Below are positions 1 to 7,932 of a stretch of 64,000 nucleotides of DNA, piece after piece. Numbering within the stretch: position 1 is the stretch's first letter; every line of letters starts with the position of its first letter. Below the pieces are notes generated by a model that was not told the origin of the DNA, ran no database searches, and saw only the letters and a list, made by a program, of their open reading frames with translations. A program made the translations under genes and the position numbers. Source of the DNA: Pelagibius marinus (GTDB lineage Bacteria; Pseudomonadota; Alphaproteobacteria; Kiloniellales; Kiloniellaceae); contig NZ_JACSDK010000010.1 in assembly GCF_014925385.1 (NCBI RefSeq), forward strand, positions 62,001 to 126,000, read 5' to 3'.

Positions 1-1
1 G

Positions 2-367
2 CTGTGCGAGAACTTCCTCGACGACGGCGAGCAGATGTGGGTCGTCGACTGGGAGTATTCCGGCATGAACGATCCCCTCTGGGACCTCGGCGACCTCTCC
101 GTCGAGGCCGGCTTCGACGCGACCCAGGATGCCGAGATGATGGAAGCCTACTGCGGCGGCGCGCCTTCAGCCGCGCAGATGGGGCGCATGGTCATCTACA
201 AGGCCATGTGCGACCTGCTGTGGACCCTCTGGGGCCTCATCCAGCATTCCAACGGCAACCCCGCCGAGGACTTCTGGGCCTACTCCGTCGGCCGCTTCGA
301 ACGCTGCCAGAAGCTGATGAACGATCCGGCCTTTGCCGGGCACGTGGCAGCGGTGAAGGCGGGATGA
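2..367 (+). CDS. choline/ethanolamine kinase-like phosphotransferase (C-terminal part)
   Basis: Only the C-terminal 121 codons are in the window; the frame is already open at base 2. The visible part holds the end of an APH/choline-kinase fold: LCENFLDDGEQMWVVDWEY, where the WVVDWEY segment carries the metal-binding Asp of the kinase (the DFG-like position), followed by NDPLWDLGDL. The same architecture recurs in the complete paralogue at 7933-8808 (FGHNDLLPANF then LWLIDWDYAG), so this is a second member of the same family in one neighbourhood. The family phosphorylates small alcohols such as choline. With a betaine transporter nearby, a quaternary-amine role is plausible, but the substrate is not shown by sequence. 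Confidence 0.85.
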   Translation: MCENFLDDGEQMWVVDWEYSGMNDPLWDLGDLSVEAGFDATQDAEMMEAYCGGAPSAAQMGRMVIYKAMCDLLWTLWGLIQHSNGNPAEDFWAYSVGRFERCQKLMNDPAFAGHVAAVKAG

Positions 368-484
368 CGGCAGGGCTTTCCAGCCGCGGGTCGGTTCTTG
401 GCTGACGCGACAAGCGCGCTGTGCGAACCTGGGCCGGGGTCAATGAACAGCAGTCGTCTCTTTGCAGGGCAAGGGGGGTGACAC

Positions 485-925
485 ATGCCAATGCCAAGCA
501 ATCCGCTGGTCGGGACCTGGCAGTTGATCCACTGGTACAACGTTACAGACGAGGGCGAAAAGACCTTCCCGCTGGGCGAGGGGGCGACGGGCTATATCAG
601 CTATTCCGGCGACGGTTTCGTCTTCGTCCATCTCTCGGCCGCGAACCGCCGGCTCTACGCGGCAAACGATCCCTTCGGCGGCACGCCGGAGGAAGATACG
701 GCGGCGATGAAGTCGCAAATCTCCTACGCCGGCCCCTACGACTATCGGGGAGACGTGGTCGTCCATAAGGTGACGCAGGCCTCCTGCCCCAACTGGGTCG
801 GGAGCGAGCAGATACGCCGGGTGCGCTTCGACGGCGACCGGCTGGAGCTGAGCGCGACCGGTGCCACCTTCCACGGGCACCCGGGCACCGCCTATGTTCT
901 CTGGGAGCGCGCGGCCCCTGCCTGA
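485..925 (+). CDS. lipocalin-like domain protein
   Basis: A 146-residue protein without signal peptide. It starts PSNPLVGTWQLIHW, the typical opening of bacterial lipocalin-like (Lipocalin_5 type) domains, followed by alternating strand-like segments (GYISYSGDGFVFVHL, ISYAGPYDYRGDVVVHKV, QIRRVRFDGDRLELS) consistent with a small beta-barrel. A GGGG-type ribosome-binding site sits about 8 bases upstream (ggggggtgacac). Members bind or sequester small ligands, but their substrates are generally unknown. It stands alone between the kinase and a convergent hypothetical gene, so context gives no function. Confidence 0.75.
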   Translation: MPMPSNPLVGTWQLIHWYNVTDEGEKTFPLGEGATGYISYSGDGFVFVHLSAANRRLYAANDPFGGTPEEDTAAMKSQISYAGPYDYRGDVVVHKVTQASCPNWVGSEQIRRVRFDGDRLELSATGATFHGHPGTAYVLWERAAPA

Positions 926-1013
926 TCTGCGAGCGGCCACGAAGTGGTCAGGGATGGAAGTTGATGAAATTCCGGCCATTCGATCACGGTACTCACGAAG
1001 GGATGACGGTTGG

Positions 1014-1703
1014 CTAGGGGTTGATGCGGGCGTTAGGCTGACAGTTCTCAGACGCGATATCGGCTTGGCATGCCCTGATTGCGGAGATGTATTTCCGCAG
1101 ATACTCCGGCGCGCCGGGGGCCTGTTCAGCGAGCTTCAACCTCTCCTTCGACTCTTCTATCCGCCCCACGTATGCCAAGGCATAGGCGAGTACGGAGTTT
1201 ATATATGGCTTTGTGTTCTCGGGCGCTCGCTTCAGCTCAAACTCGGCTTCGTGAAGCAGTTGATCCAGCGCGATCCGGCTCTCAAAGAAAGAAGCCGTTT
1301 CATACCACATCGAATTCTGCAGCAGCCAGAATGCTTCCTCCGTTTCCGATTGGCCGAGATGAACGGCGAGGGCATACGCCCTTTGCCACGGTGGAAGCGC
1401 CTTGATTTCCTTAAATTCGGAGGATTTCAGGAACGATGTTAGCTCGGCAATCTGGTCCTCGGTAAATTCATCAAATATCGGAAGCCCGTTCGACGGGCAG
1501 ACGGGAAGTCTGGTGATGAAATCGCAGGAAGTTTGTGGCCGAAATGACATGGTCCGGCCCATGGTGGTGCAGCTTGCCGTGCCTGTAATTGTGAATTCCT
1601 CGCCACCGACAGGGCAGGTTACGGACTTGTCGATAGGTATGCCCGCCCAGGCCGAGCTTCCTGATAGTAGGAAAAGGAGGCAGAAGCGCAGCGTTCTCAG
1701 CAT
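1014..1703 (-). CDS. hypothetical secreted Cys-containing protein
   Basis: The 229-residue product starts with a signal peptide (MLRTLRFCLLFLLSGSSAWA, cleavage likely after AWA). The mature N-terminus has spaced cysteines (VTCPVGG, ASCTT, TSCDF, PVCPSNG) that could form disulfides or bind metal. The C-terminal half is helical and rich in Ala/Leu/Glu (RAYALAVHLGQSETEEAFWLLQ, INSVLAYALAYVGRIEESKERL), resembling TPR-type helices. Base composition is clearly less GC-rich than the neighbours, which suggests acquisition. Family not recognised; probably periplasmic. Confidence 0.65.
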   Translation of the reverse strand: MLRTLRFCLLFLLSGSSAWAGIPIDKSVTCPVGGEEFTITGTASCTTMGRTMSFRPQTSCDFITRLPVCPSNGLPIFDEFTEDQIAELTSFLKSSEFKEIKALPPWQRAYALAVHLGQSETEEAFWLLQNSMWYETASFFESRIALDQLLHEAEFELKRAPENTKPYINSVLAYALAYVGRIEESKERLKLAEQAPGAPEYLRKYISAIRACQADIASENCQPNARINP

Positions 1704-1791
1704 CTCAGAATCACTCCAACAGGAACCGGAGGGTTGTGAGTTGAGAGGTCGATTGCGGCGATTGTTTGTTCAGCCGCAGGTAACAATAAGA

Positions 1792-2580
1792 TTACGAAAG
1801 CGAGCCAGCGACGGTCCGTAGCAACGCCTCGTGAATCTCCGCGCTGGCCGCCGCGACCACGCGGCCATCGGACTGCAGCGTCAGCGGCCGGCCTTCCCAG
1901 TCGGTGATGACGCCGCCGGCGGCTTCGACCACCGGGACCACCGGCAGGTAGTCATAGGGCTGCAGGTTGTAGTCCACCACGGCGTCGATCTGCCCGCCGG
2001 CGAGCTGGGCGTAGGGATAGCAGTCGTAGGTCAGGCGCTGGTAGGCGCCGAACTGCATCAGGCGCTGGAAGACGGCGGGGTGGTCGGCCATGAGGCCGTT
2101 GGCCTCGTTGATGCAGAGGAAGGCCTTTTCCGGCGGCACGCCCCGGCGGCAGGCGATCGGCGTGCCGTCGCGGTCGCTGCCGCTCTCCAGGGCGCCGCCG
2201 TAGCATTCATTCAAGGCCGGCATGCGGATGATCCCGGCGACCGGCTTGCCCGCCTTCAGCACCGCCACCAGCATGCCGAAGAGGGGCGAGCCGGAGATGA
2301 AGGACTTGGTGCCGTCGATGGGGTCGACGACCCAGACGAACTCGCGCTCCAGCCCCTCGCTGCCGTACTCCTCGCCGAAGATGCCGTGGTCGGGAAAGCG
2401 CGCCGCGATGGCCTGGCGCAGCGCCGCCTCGGTCTCGCGGTCGGCGATGGTGACCGGGCTCTCGTCGGCTTTCTGCTCGACAGAAAAACCGGCGCGGTAG
2501 TGGTGCAACGGCTCGGCTGCGGCAGCGGCGGTAATCTCACGGGCGGCTTGCAGCAGCTCCGCGGCGGTGGGCGCGCTCAC
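1792..2580 (-). CDS. inositol-monophosphatase family phosphatase (histidinol-phosphatase-like)
   Basis: A 262-residue Mg-dependent phosphatase of the IMPase/FBPase superfamily. Visible motifs are the metal-binding GEEYGSEG (about residue 69), the signature WVVDPIDGTKSF (about 84-95) and the C-terminal metal site in LQPYDYLPVVPVVEAAGG, where the usual WD is YD. Length and motifs fit HisN-type histidinol-phosphatases or generic IMPases that hydrolyse small sugar or alcohol phosphates. The start is GTG at 2580, with AGAGGAG about 8 bases upstream. It lies just downstream of, and on the same strand as, the DeoR regulator, so the two may be co-transcribed. A substrate other than histidinol phosphate is quite possible in this betaine context. 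Confidence 0.85.
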   Translation of the reverse strand: MSAPTAAELLQAAREITAAAAAEPLHHYRAGFSVEQKADESPVTIADRETEAALRQAIAARFPDHGIFGEEYGSEGLEREFVWVVDPIDGTKSFISGSPLFGMLVAVLKAGKPVAGIIRMPALNECYGGALESGSDRDGTPIACRRGVPPEKAFLCINEANGLMADHPAVFQRLMQFGAYQRLTYDCYPYAQLAGGQIDAVVDYNLQPYDYLPVVPVVEAAGGVITDWEGRPLTLQSDGRVVAAASAEIHEALLRTVAGSLS

Positions 2581-2634
2581 GGGAGGGACTCCTCTAATCT
2601 TAGGCTTTGGTCCGTCGGCTGATCTGAATTGCGG

Positions 2635-3408
2635 CTATTGCTCCGCCGGCTCGGCGACGACCACATTGACGCCGGCCTCGCCCAGGAAGCCGGCGACGTC
2701 CGCTGGCGGTGGCGCGTCGGTGACCAGGGTATCGACCACGCTGGGGTCTTCGATGCGCACCGGGGCGCGGCGGCCGAACTTGGTGGCGTCGGCGGCGATG
2801 ATGGAGCTCTCGGCGTGTTGCAGGATCTCGCGTGAGAACTCCGCCTCCTGCAGGTCGAAGAGCATGAAGCCGGTCTCGGCGTCGATGGCGGCCGCGGAAA
2901 GGACGGCGTACTGCACCGAGAACTGGCGCACGAAGTTGATGGCCTCGCGCCCGAAGGCGCCGGCGTCGTGGGCGCGTAGCTCGCCGCCGGCCATGAAGAC
3001 ACGGTTGTTGTTGCGTGTCGCCAGCATCTGCGCCACGGCCACCGAGTTGGTGACCACGAAGAGGTCGTGGTGGCCGCGCAGGGCGCGGGCGACGTAGGCG
3101 GTGGTGGAGCCGATGTCGAGGATCAGCGAATCCCCGTTTTTGATCATCCGCGCCAGTTGGCCGGCGATCAGGCGCTTGGCGTCGGGGTTCTCGTCCATGC
3201 GTTGGGCGAAGGGGGCTTCCTGCACCGCATCGGGCAGGTAGACGCCACCGTGCACCTTGCGCACCAGGCCGCGTCCGGCGAGCTTCTTCACATTGCGCCG
3301 GATGGTCTCTTCGGAAACGTCGAGGCGCCGCGCCAGGTCCTGGATACGGCAGGACCCGGAGACTTTCAGTTCGTCGAGAATCTCCATCTCGCGGTGGGTT
3401 GAATGCAT
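2635..3408 (-). CDS. DeoR-family transcriptional regulator
   Basis: The product has an N-terminal winged helix-turn-helix (EILDELKVSGSCRIQDLA, then VSEETIRRNVKKLAGRGL and KVHGG), the DeoR signature, followed by a sugar-phosphate-isomerase-like sensor domain (DIGSTTAYVARAL, VVTNSVAVAQML, EAEFSREILQHAESSIIAADATKFGR). It is about 257 aa from the chosen ATG at 3408, close to family length. A longer start at 3474 would add 22 low-complexity residues and is less likely. It is divergent from the betaine transporter at 3661 across 250 bp that contains a large inverted repeat, so it may control that operon. DeoR proteins usually respond to phosphorylated metabolites. Confidence 0.85.
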   Translation of the reverse strand: MHSTHREMEILDELKVSGSCRIQDLARRLDVSEETIRRNVKKLAGRGLVRKVHGGVYLPDAVQEAPFAQRMDENPDAKRLIAGQLARMIKNGDSLILDIGSTTAYVARALRGHHDLFVVTNSVAVAQMLATRNNNRVFMAGGELRAHDAGAFGREAINFVRQFSVQYAVLSAAAIDAETGFMLFDLQEAEFSREILQHAESSIIAADATKFGRRAPVRIEDPSVVDTLVTDAPPPADVAGFLGEAGVNVVVAEPAEQ

Positions 3409-3551
3409 TCCTTGAAACCCATGGGCAGGTAACGACAGCGGCTGCCCCGGGCGTGACGGCCTCCCGCGTGGCATTGCCGCCAGTATTTCGCATCCTGGCC
3501 CCGGCGGGCAACTAAAAATGCCTCAAAACCCACAAAACCACATATCCAGCG

Positions 3552-3584
3552 TTGACAGATGTGGGTATCGGCAGAAGAATATTC
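3552..3584 (+). promoter_or_regulatory. putative sigma-70 promoter of the betaine transporter operon
   Basis: A perfect -35 hexamer TTGACA lies at 3552-3557, with an AT-rich AAGAATAT stretch 17-19 bases further on as a candidate -10. It lies about 75 bp before the proX-like ATG at 3661, in the divergent gap with the DeoR gene. The -10 is not canonical, so the exact start point is uncertain. Confidence 0.45.
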
Positions 3585-3624
3585 CCGCTCCCGGCCGCAA
3601 CCTCTGCCGGGAGCCGGGGAATAT
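3579..3624 (+). promoter_or_regulatory. large inverted repeat in leader of betaine transporter
   Basis: Arms ATATTCCCGCTCCCGG (3579-3594) and CCGGGAGCCGGGGAATAT (3607-3624) pair almost fully around a 12-base loop. The repeat overlaps or directly follows the candidate -10 and precedes the start codon by 36 bases. It could be a DeoR operator or a stable 5' mRNA hairpin. No oligo-T run follows, so it is not a simple terminator. Confidence 0.5.
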
Positions 3625-3660
3625 GAGGCTAAGAAGAATCGGAACGGGAAGGACGGTAGG

Positions 3661-4617
3661 ATGCGGACACATCTGAAGATGCTGCTGGGCGCCGGGTTGG
3701 GCCTGGCGGTCGGTCTGGGGGCCGCCGGGGGCGCGCTGGCGGAGGTGGAATCCAAGGATCCCATCAAGCTGACGCTGCACGACTGGACGGGCCAACTCAT
3801 CACCACGAAGCTCATGGGCGAGGTGCTGAAGAAGGCGGGCTACAACGTCGAATACGTTCAGGCCGACTACATCGCGCAGTTCGCGGGCCTGAAGACCGGC
3901 GACCTGCACGTCGCCATGGAAATCTGGGAAACCACGGGCCGTGAGGCCATGGATGAGGCCACGGCCACCGGCAAGGTCGAGAACCTTGGCGAGACCGGCA
4001 TGCAGGCCATCGAGGAGTGGTGGTACCCCGCCTATATGAAGGAGAAATGCCCGGGCCTGCCCGACTGGCAAGCGCTGAACGACTGCGCCGAGGCCTTCTC
4101 CACGCCGGAGACCGCGCCCAACGGCCGCTACCTGGGCGGCCCCGTGACCTGGGGCGGCTTCGACGACGAGCGCGCCGAGGCCTTGGAACTGGACTACGAG
4201 GTGGTGCACGCGGGCACCGACGCCGCGCTCTTTGCCGAGCTCGAGTCCGCCTACCAGCGTAAGGCCCCGATTCTGCTGTGGGTCTATGCGCCGCACTGGG
4301 CGCCGATCAAGTACGAGGGAGAGTGGGTCGAGTTCCCGAAGTATACGGCCGAGTGCTACGGCGACCCCGCCTGGGGCGACAACCCGGACATGGCCTACGA
4401 CTGCGGCAAGCCGCGCGGGCCGATCTGGAAGGTCTCCTGGGCCGGCGTGAAGGACAAGTGGCCGGGCGCCTACGCGGCCATCAAGGCCTTCAAGGTGAGC
4501 AACGAGGAAATGGGCGCCATGGTCGCCGCCGTCGATCTGGACGGCAAGGACCTGGACGGCGTGGTCGCCGACTGGATCGCCAAGAACGAGGCGACCTGGA
4601 GCGGCTGGATTAAGTGA
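3661..4617 (+). CDS. glycine betaine/proline-type ABC transporter substrate-binding protein
   Basis: A 318-residue periplasmic binding protein of the ProX/OpuAC family. The ATG at 3661 follows GGAAGGA and opens a clear signal peptide (MRTHLKMLLGAGLGLAVGLG ending at GALA). The mature part begins DPIKLTLHDWTGQL, typical of OpuAC domains, and is rich in Trp (EEWWYPAYM, PVTWGGFD, WVYAPHWAPIKYEGEWVEFP), the residues that build the aromatic cage for quaternary ammonium groups. ATPase and permease follow in order. With the dimethylglycine-dehydrogenase-like gene downstream, betaine or a related methylamine is the likely ligand. Confidence 0.9.
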   Translation: MRTHLKMLLGAGLGLAVGLGAAGGALAEVESKDPIKLTLHDWTGQLITTKLMGEVLKKAGYNVEYVQADYIAQFAGLKTGDLHVAMEIWETTGREAMDEATATGKVENLGETGMQAIEEWWYPAYMKEKCPGLPDWQALNDCAEAFSTPETAPNGRYLGGPVTWGGFDDERAEALELDYEVVHAGTDAALFAELESAYQRKAPILLWVYAPHWAPIKYEGEWVEFPKYTAECYGDPAWGDNPDMAYDCGKPRGPIWKVSWAGVKDKWPGAYAAIKAFKVSNEEMGAMVAAVDLDGKDLDGVVADWIAKNEATWSGWIK

Positions 4618-4657
4618 TCCGCGACGAGATGCGCAGCAGGACCCCCTGCGTGTGTTG

Positions 4658-4675
4658 CCCCTGAGCGATCAGGGG
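4658..4675 (+). terminator. hairpin between binding protein and ATPase genes
   Basis: A perfect 7-bp stem (CCCCTGA, loop GCGA, TCAGGGG) lies 40 bases after the binding-protein stop. There is no strong U-tract, and a further GC-rich fold follows at about 4709-4755. It probably stabilises or attenuates the transcript so that the binding protein is made in excess over the membrane components. The gap to the ATPase start is 234 bp. Confidence 0.4.
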
Positions 4676-4851
4676 TCTGGGAGGCGACCGGCGTGATCCC
4701 GCGGGAGACGCCGGCCGCCCTCCGGGGGCCGGGCGGCCCGCCGGGGCGGCGGCCGCGGTCAGAGCATCCATCACAGAAAGATTTGGGTTCGGCCATTGAG
4801 TTCGGGTGCCGGGTATCTCATCGTTCCCCGGAACAGGGGAACTTCGAGGGT

Positions 4852-5886
4852 ATGATGCAGGAAAAACCCGTCAAACTGGCGTGCCGCGACGTCTGGAAGC
4901 TCTTCGGGGAGGGGGCCGAGCGCTTCCTGGCCGCGCAGGCGACGGCCCCCGGCCTGCCGGAAATCCAGGCCGCCGGCCTCGTCGGCGCGGTGCGCGCGGC
5001 CAACATCGAGGTCCGCCAGGGCGAGATCTTCGTCATCATGGGCCTTTCCGGGTCCGGCAAGTCGACCTTGGTGCGCTGCCTGTCGCGGCTGATCGAGCCG
5101 ACGGCCGGCGAGATCCTTTTCGAGGATACCGATCTGCTGCGCGCCAGCGAGCGCGAGATGATCCAGATCCGGCGTCACAAGATGGGCATGGTGTTCCAGC
5201 ACTTCGCCCTGCTGCCGCATCTCACGGTCTTGCAGAACGTGGCCTTCCCGCTGGAGGTCCAGGGCGTCGCCCGCACCACCCGCGAAGCGCGCGCCCTGGA
5301 GATCATCGAGCTGGTCGGCCTGAAGGGCCGCGAGGCCTACTACCCGCGCGAGCTCTCCGGCGGCCAGCAGCAGCGCGTCGGCATCGCCCGTTCCCTGGCG
5401 GTGGAGCCGGAGATCTGGTTCCTGGACGAACCCTTCTCGGCGCTCGACCCGCTGATCCGCCGCGAGATGCAGGACGAGTTCCTGCGCCTGCAGTCCATGC
5501 TGCAGAAGACCATCGTCTTCATCACCCACGACTTCGACGAGGCCATCCGCCTGGCCGACCGCATCGCCATCATGAAGGACGGCGCGGTGATCCAGGTCGA
5601 CACGCCCGAGCAGCTGGTGCTGGCCCCGGCCGACGACTACGTGGCCGAGTTCACCCGGCATATCCCGCGCGCCAAGGTGCTGAGCGTGCGCGCGGTGATG
5701 CAGCCCGGCCCACCCGGCGGTGAAGTGGCGGGGCAGGTCGCCGCCGGCGACCGCATCGAGGCCGTGGCCGACCAGGTGGAAGCGGCCGGCAAGCCTTTCG
5801 CCGTGGTCGACGAGACGGGTGCCGTCGTCGGCAGCCTCGACCGCCGCGCGGTGATCGACACCCTCATCGGCCGGGAGAAGGGCTGA
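4852..5886 (+). CDS. betaine/proline-type ABC transporter ATP-binding protein
   Basis: A 344-residue ATPase of the ProV/OpuAA type. Walker A is GLSGSGKST, the signature is ELSGGQQQRVGIARSL, Walker B is IWFLDEPFSALDP and the H-loop is FITHDFDEA. The N-terminus (CRDVWKLFGEGAERFLAAQ) matches ProV-type leaders. The C-terminal tail has only a short CBS-like segment (FAVVDETGAVVGSLDRRAVID) rather than the paired CBS domains of full ProV, so osmotic gating may be weaker. The start is ATG 4852 (ATG 4855 is equally possible) after GAGGG; a longer upstream reading has no ribosome site. The stop overlaps the permease ATG (TGATG). Confidence 0.9.
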   Translation: MMQEKPVKLACRDVWKLFGEGAERFLAAQATAPGLPEIQAAGLVGAVRAANIEVRQGEIFVIMGLSGSGKSTLVRCLSRLIEPTAGEILFEDTDLLRASEREMIQIRRHKMGMVFQHFALLPHLTVLQNVAFPLEVQGVARTTREARALEIIELVGLKGREAYYPRELSGGQQQRVGIARSLAVEPEIWFLDEPFSALDPLIRREMQDEFLRLQSMLQKTIVFITHDFDEAIRLADRIAIMKDGAVIQVDTPEQLVLAPADDYVAEFTRHIPRAKVLSVRAVMQPGPPGGEVAGQVAAGDRIEAVADQVEAAGKPFAVVDETGAVVGSLDRRAVIDTLIGREKG

Positions 5887-7931
5887 TGGCCGAGCCGGCG
5901 CTGGACACCACCGCCCCCAAGCCGAAGGCGCTGCCGGTCTCGCCCGCTGCGCTCACCTGGCTGCTGCTCGGGCTGGCCACCTTCGTCCTGGCGCACACCA
6001 GCCGCGACCTCTCCAAGGCGCTCGACGCGCGCTGGCTGGTCAAGGTGCCGCGCGAGCTGCGCATCTCCATGAAGACCGACATCAGCGCCTTCATGTCGTG
6101 GCTGGTGGAGGATGCCCACTTCGGGCTCTTCAGCTTCACCGACCTGACCCGCGGCATCGCCTGGCTGCTGGAGCAGCCTTACGACCTGGCCAAGGCGGTG
6201 CTGGTCAGCGGCTTCGTGCAGGGCCTGGGCAACGAGGCCGTGCAGTGGCTGCCGCCGCTTTCCTGGATCGCCGTCGTCTTCGTGGTCGCGGCCATCGGCC
6301 ACTACGCCAAGAGCATCGGCCTGGCGGTCTTCGTCGGCCTCTGTTTCCTCTACCTCGCGGTCTTCGGCCAGTGGGACAGCGCCATGGTCACCCTGGCCTC
6401 GATCCTCATCGCCGTGCCGCTGGGCGTGGGCGGCGGCCTGCTGCTGGGCATCGGCGGCTACCGTTGGCGCTGGTTCGACCGCGTGCTGACGCCGGTGCTG
6501 GACCTCATGCAGACAGTGCCGATCTTCGCCTACCTGGTGCCGATCCTCTTCCTCTTCGGCTTCGGGCCGGTGTCGGCGCTGGTCGCCACGGTGATCTACG
6601 CCATGCCGCCGATGGTGCGCATCACCACCCTGGCCCTGCGCGGCGTGCCCTCGGAAATCCGCGAGTTCGGCACCATGGTCGGCTGTACCGGCCGGCAGAT
6701 GACCTGGCGGGTGCTGGTACCCTCGGCGATGCCCGGCCTCATGGTGGGCGTGAACCAGGTGATCATGCTGTCCCTGAACATGGTCATCATCGCCTCGATG
6801 ATCGGCGCCGGCGGCCTGGGCTATGACGTGCTGACCTCGCTGCGCCGCCTCGACATCGGCGGCGGGCTGGAGGCCGGCGTCGCCATCGTGGTGCTGGCCA
6901 TCGCGCTGGACCGCCTGAGCCAGGCCTTCGTGAACCGCCCGCCGCCCGAGCACGGTGAGACTGCACCGTCTTTCGCGAAGCGCCATCCCTACACCCTGGC
7001 GACCCTGGCGGTGATCCTCGCGACCGGCCTGTTGGGCCTTGTGCTGCCGGTGCTGCAGAGCTATCCGGCGACGGCGCAGATCACTACCGGGGCCTTCTGG
7101 GAAAACCTGGTCCAGACCATCAACGTCAACTACTTCGACCAGCTGGAGGCGGTGAAGACCTTCATGGTGCTGAACCTTCTGGTGCCGGTGAAGCGCTTCC
7201 TGGTGGGCGTGCCCTGGCCCTGGTTCATCCTGCTGGTGACGCTCGCCGGCTGGCAGCTCGGGCGCTGGAAGCTGGCGCTGCTCTGTTTCCTGCTGTCCGG
7301 CTTCATCCTGGTGAACGGCCTCTGGACCGATGCCATGGAGACCATCTATCTCTGCGGCGTCTCGGTGTTGATCGCCGCGGTGATGGGTATCCCGCTGGGC
7401 GTCGTGGCGGCGCAGAACCAGAAGGCCGGGCGCTTCATCGGCGGCTTCATCGACACCCTGCAGACACTGCCCAGCTTCGTCTATCTGATCCCCGTGGTCA
7501 TGTTGTTCCGGGTCGGCGACTTCTCGGCGATGATCGCCGTGGTACTCTATGCCCTGGCGCCGGCGGTGCGCTACACCGCCCACGGCATCCGCTCCATCGA
7601 CCCGCAGCTCATCGAGGCCGGCACGGTTTCCGGCTGCACCCGCTGGCAGTTGCTGTGGCGCATCAAGCTGCCGCTGGCCCTGCCGGAGATCATGCTGGGC
7701 ATCAACCAGACCATCATGCTGGCCCTTTCGATGCTGGTGATCACCGCGCTGGTCGGTACCCGCGACCTGGGCCAGGAGGTCTACATCGCGCTGACCAAGG
7801 CGGACACCGGGCGCGGCATCGTCGCCGGCGTCTCCGTCGCCTTCATCGCCATCATTGCCGACCGCCTGATCGCCGCCGGGGCCCGGCGCGCCCGCGCGCG
7901 CCTCGGCTTGGCCGCGGAAGGAGGCCGCTGA
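5886..7931 (+). CDS. betaine/proline-type ABC permease, tandem-fused (two ProW-like domains)
   Basis: A 681-residue membrane protein, about twice the usual ProW/OpuAB length. Two full BPD_transp_1 permease domains are visible. The first (about 175-350) has LMQTVPIFAYLVPILFLFG and the EAA-type loop EIREFGTMVGCTGRQMTWRVLVP. The second (about 490-665) has TLQTLPSFVYLIPVVMLF and LIEAGTVSGCTRWQLLWRIKLP. The halves are joined through a membrane-spanning linker. A single chain thus supplies both permease halves of the transporter. It overlaps the ATPase by one base and is followed after one base by the kinase gene, so the block is translationally coupled. Confidence 0.9.
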   Translation: MAEPALDTTAPKPKALPVSPAALTWLLLGLATFVLAHTSRDLSKALDARWLVKVPRELRISMKTDISAFMSWLVEDAHFGLFSFTDLTRGIAWLLEQPYDLAKAVLVSGFVQGLGNEAVQWLPPLSWIAVVFVVAAIGHYAKSIGLAVFVGLCFLYLAVFGQWDSAMVTLASILIAVPLGVGGGLLLGIGGYRWRWFDRVLTPVLDLMQTVPIFAYLVPILFLFGFGPVSALVATVIYAMPPMVRITTLALRGVPSEIREFGTMVGCTGRQMTWRVLVPSAMPGLMVGVNQVIMLSLNMVIIASMIGAGGLGYDVLTSLRRLDIGGGLEAGVAIVVLAIALDRLSQAFVNRPPPEHGETAPSFAKRHPYTLATLAVILATGLLGLVLPVLQSYPATAQITTGAFWENLVQTINVNYFDQLEAVKTFMVLNLLVPVKRFLVGVPWPWFILLVTLAGWQLGRWKLALLCFLLSGFILVNGLWTDAMETIYLCGVSVLIAAVMGIPLGVVAAQNQKAGRFIGGFIDTLQTLPSFVYLIPVVMLFRVGDFSAMIAVVLYALAPAVRYTAHGIRSIDPQLIEAGTVSGCTRWQLLWRIKLPLALPEIMLGINQTIMLALSMLVITALVGTRDLGQEVYIALTKADTGRGIVAGVSVAFIAIIADRLIAAGARRARARLGLAAEGGR

Positions 7932-7932
7932 C

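Noticed and set aside
4686-4851. Upstream extension of the betaine ATPase from 4693
   Set aside because: The added 53 residues are Pro/Arg/Gly-rich, cross a GC hairpin, and no ribosome site precedes that start.
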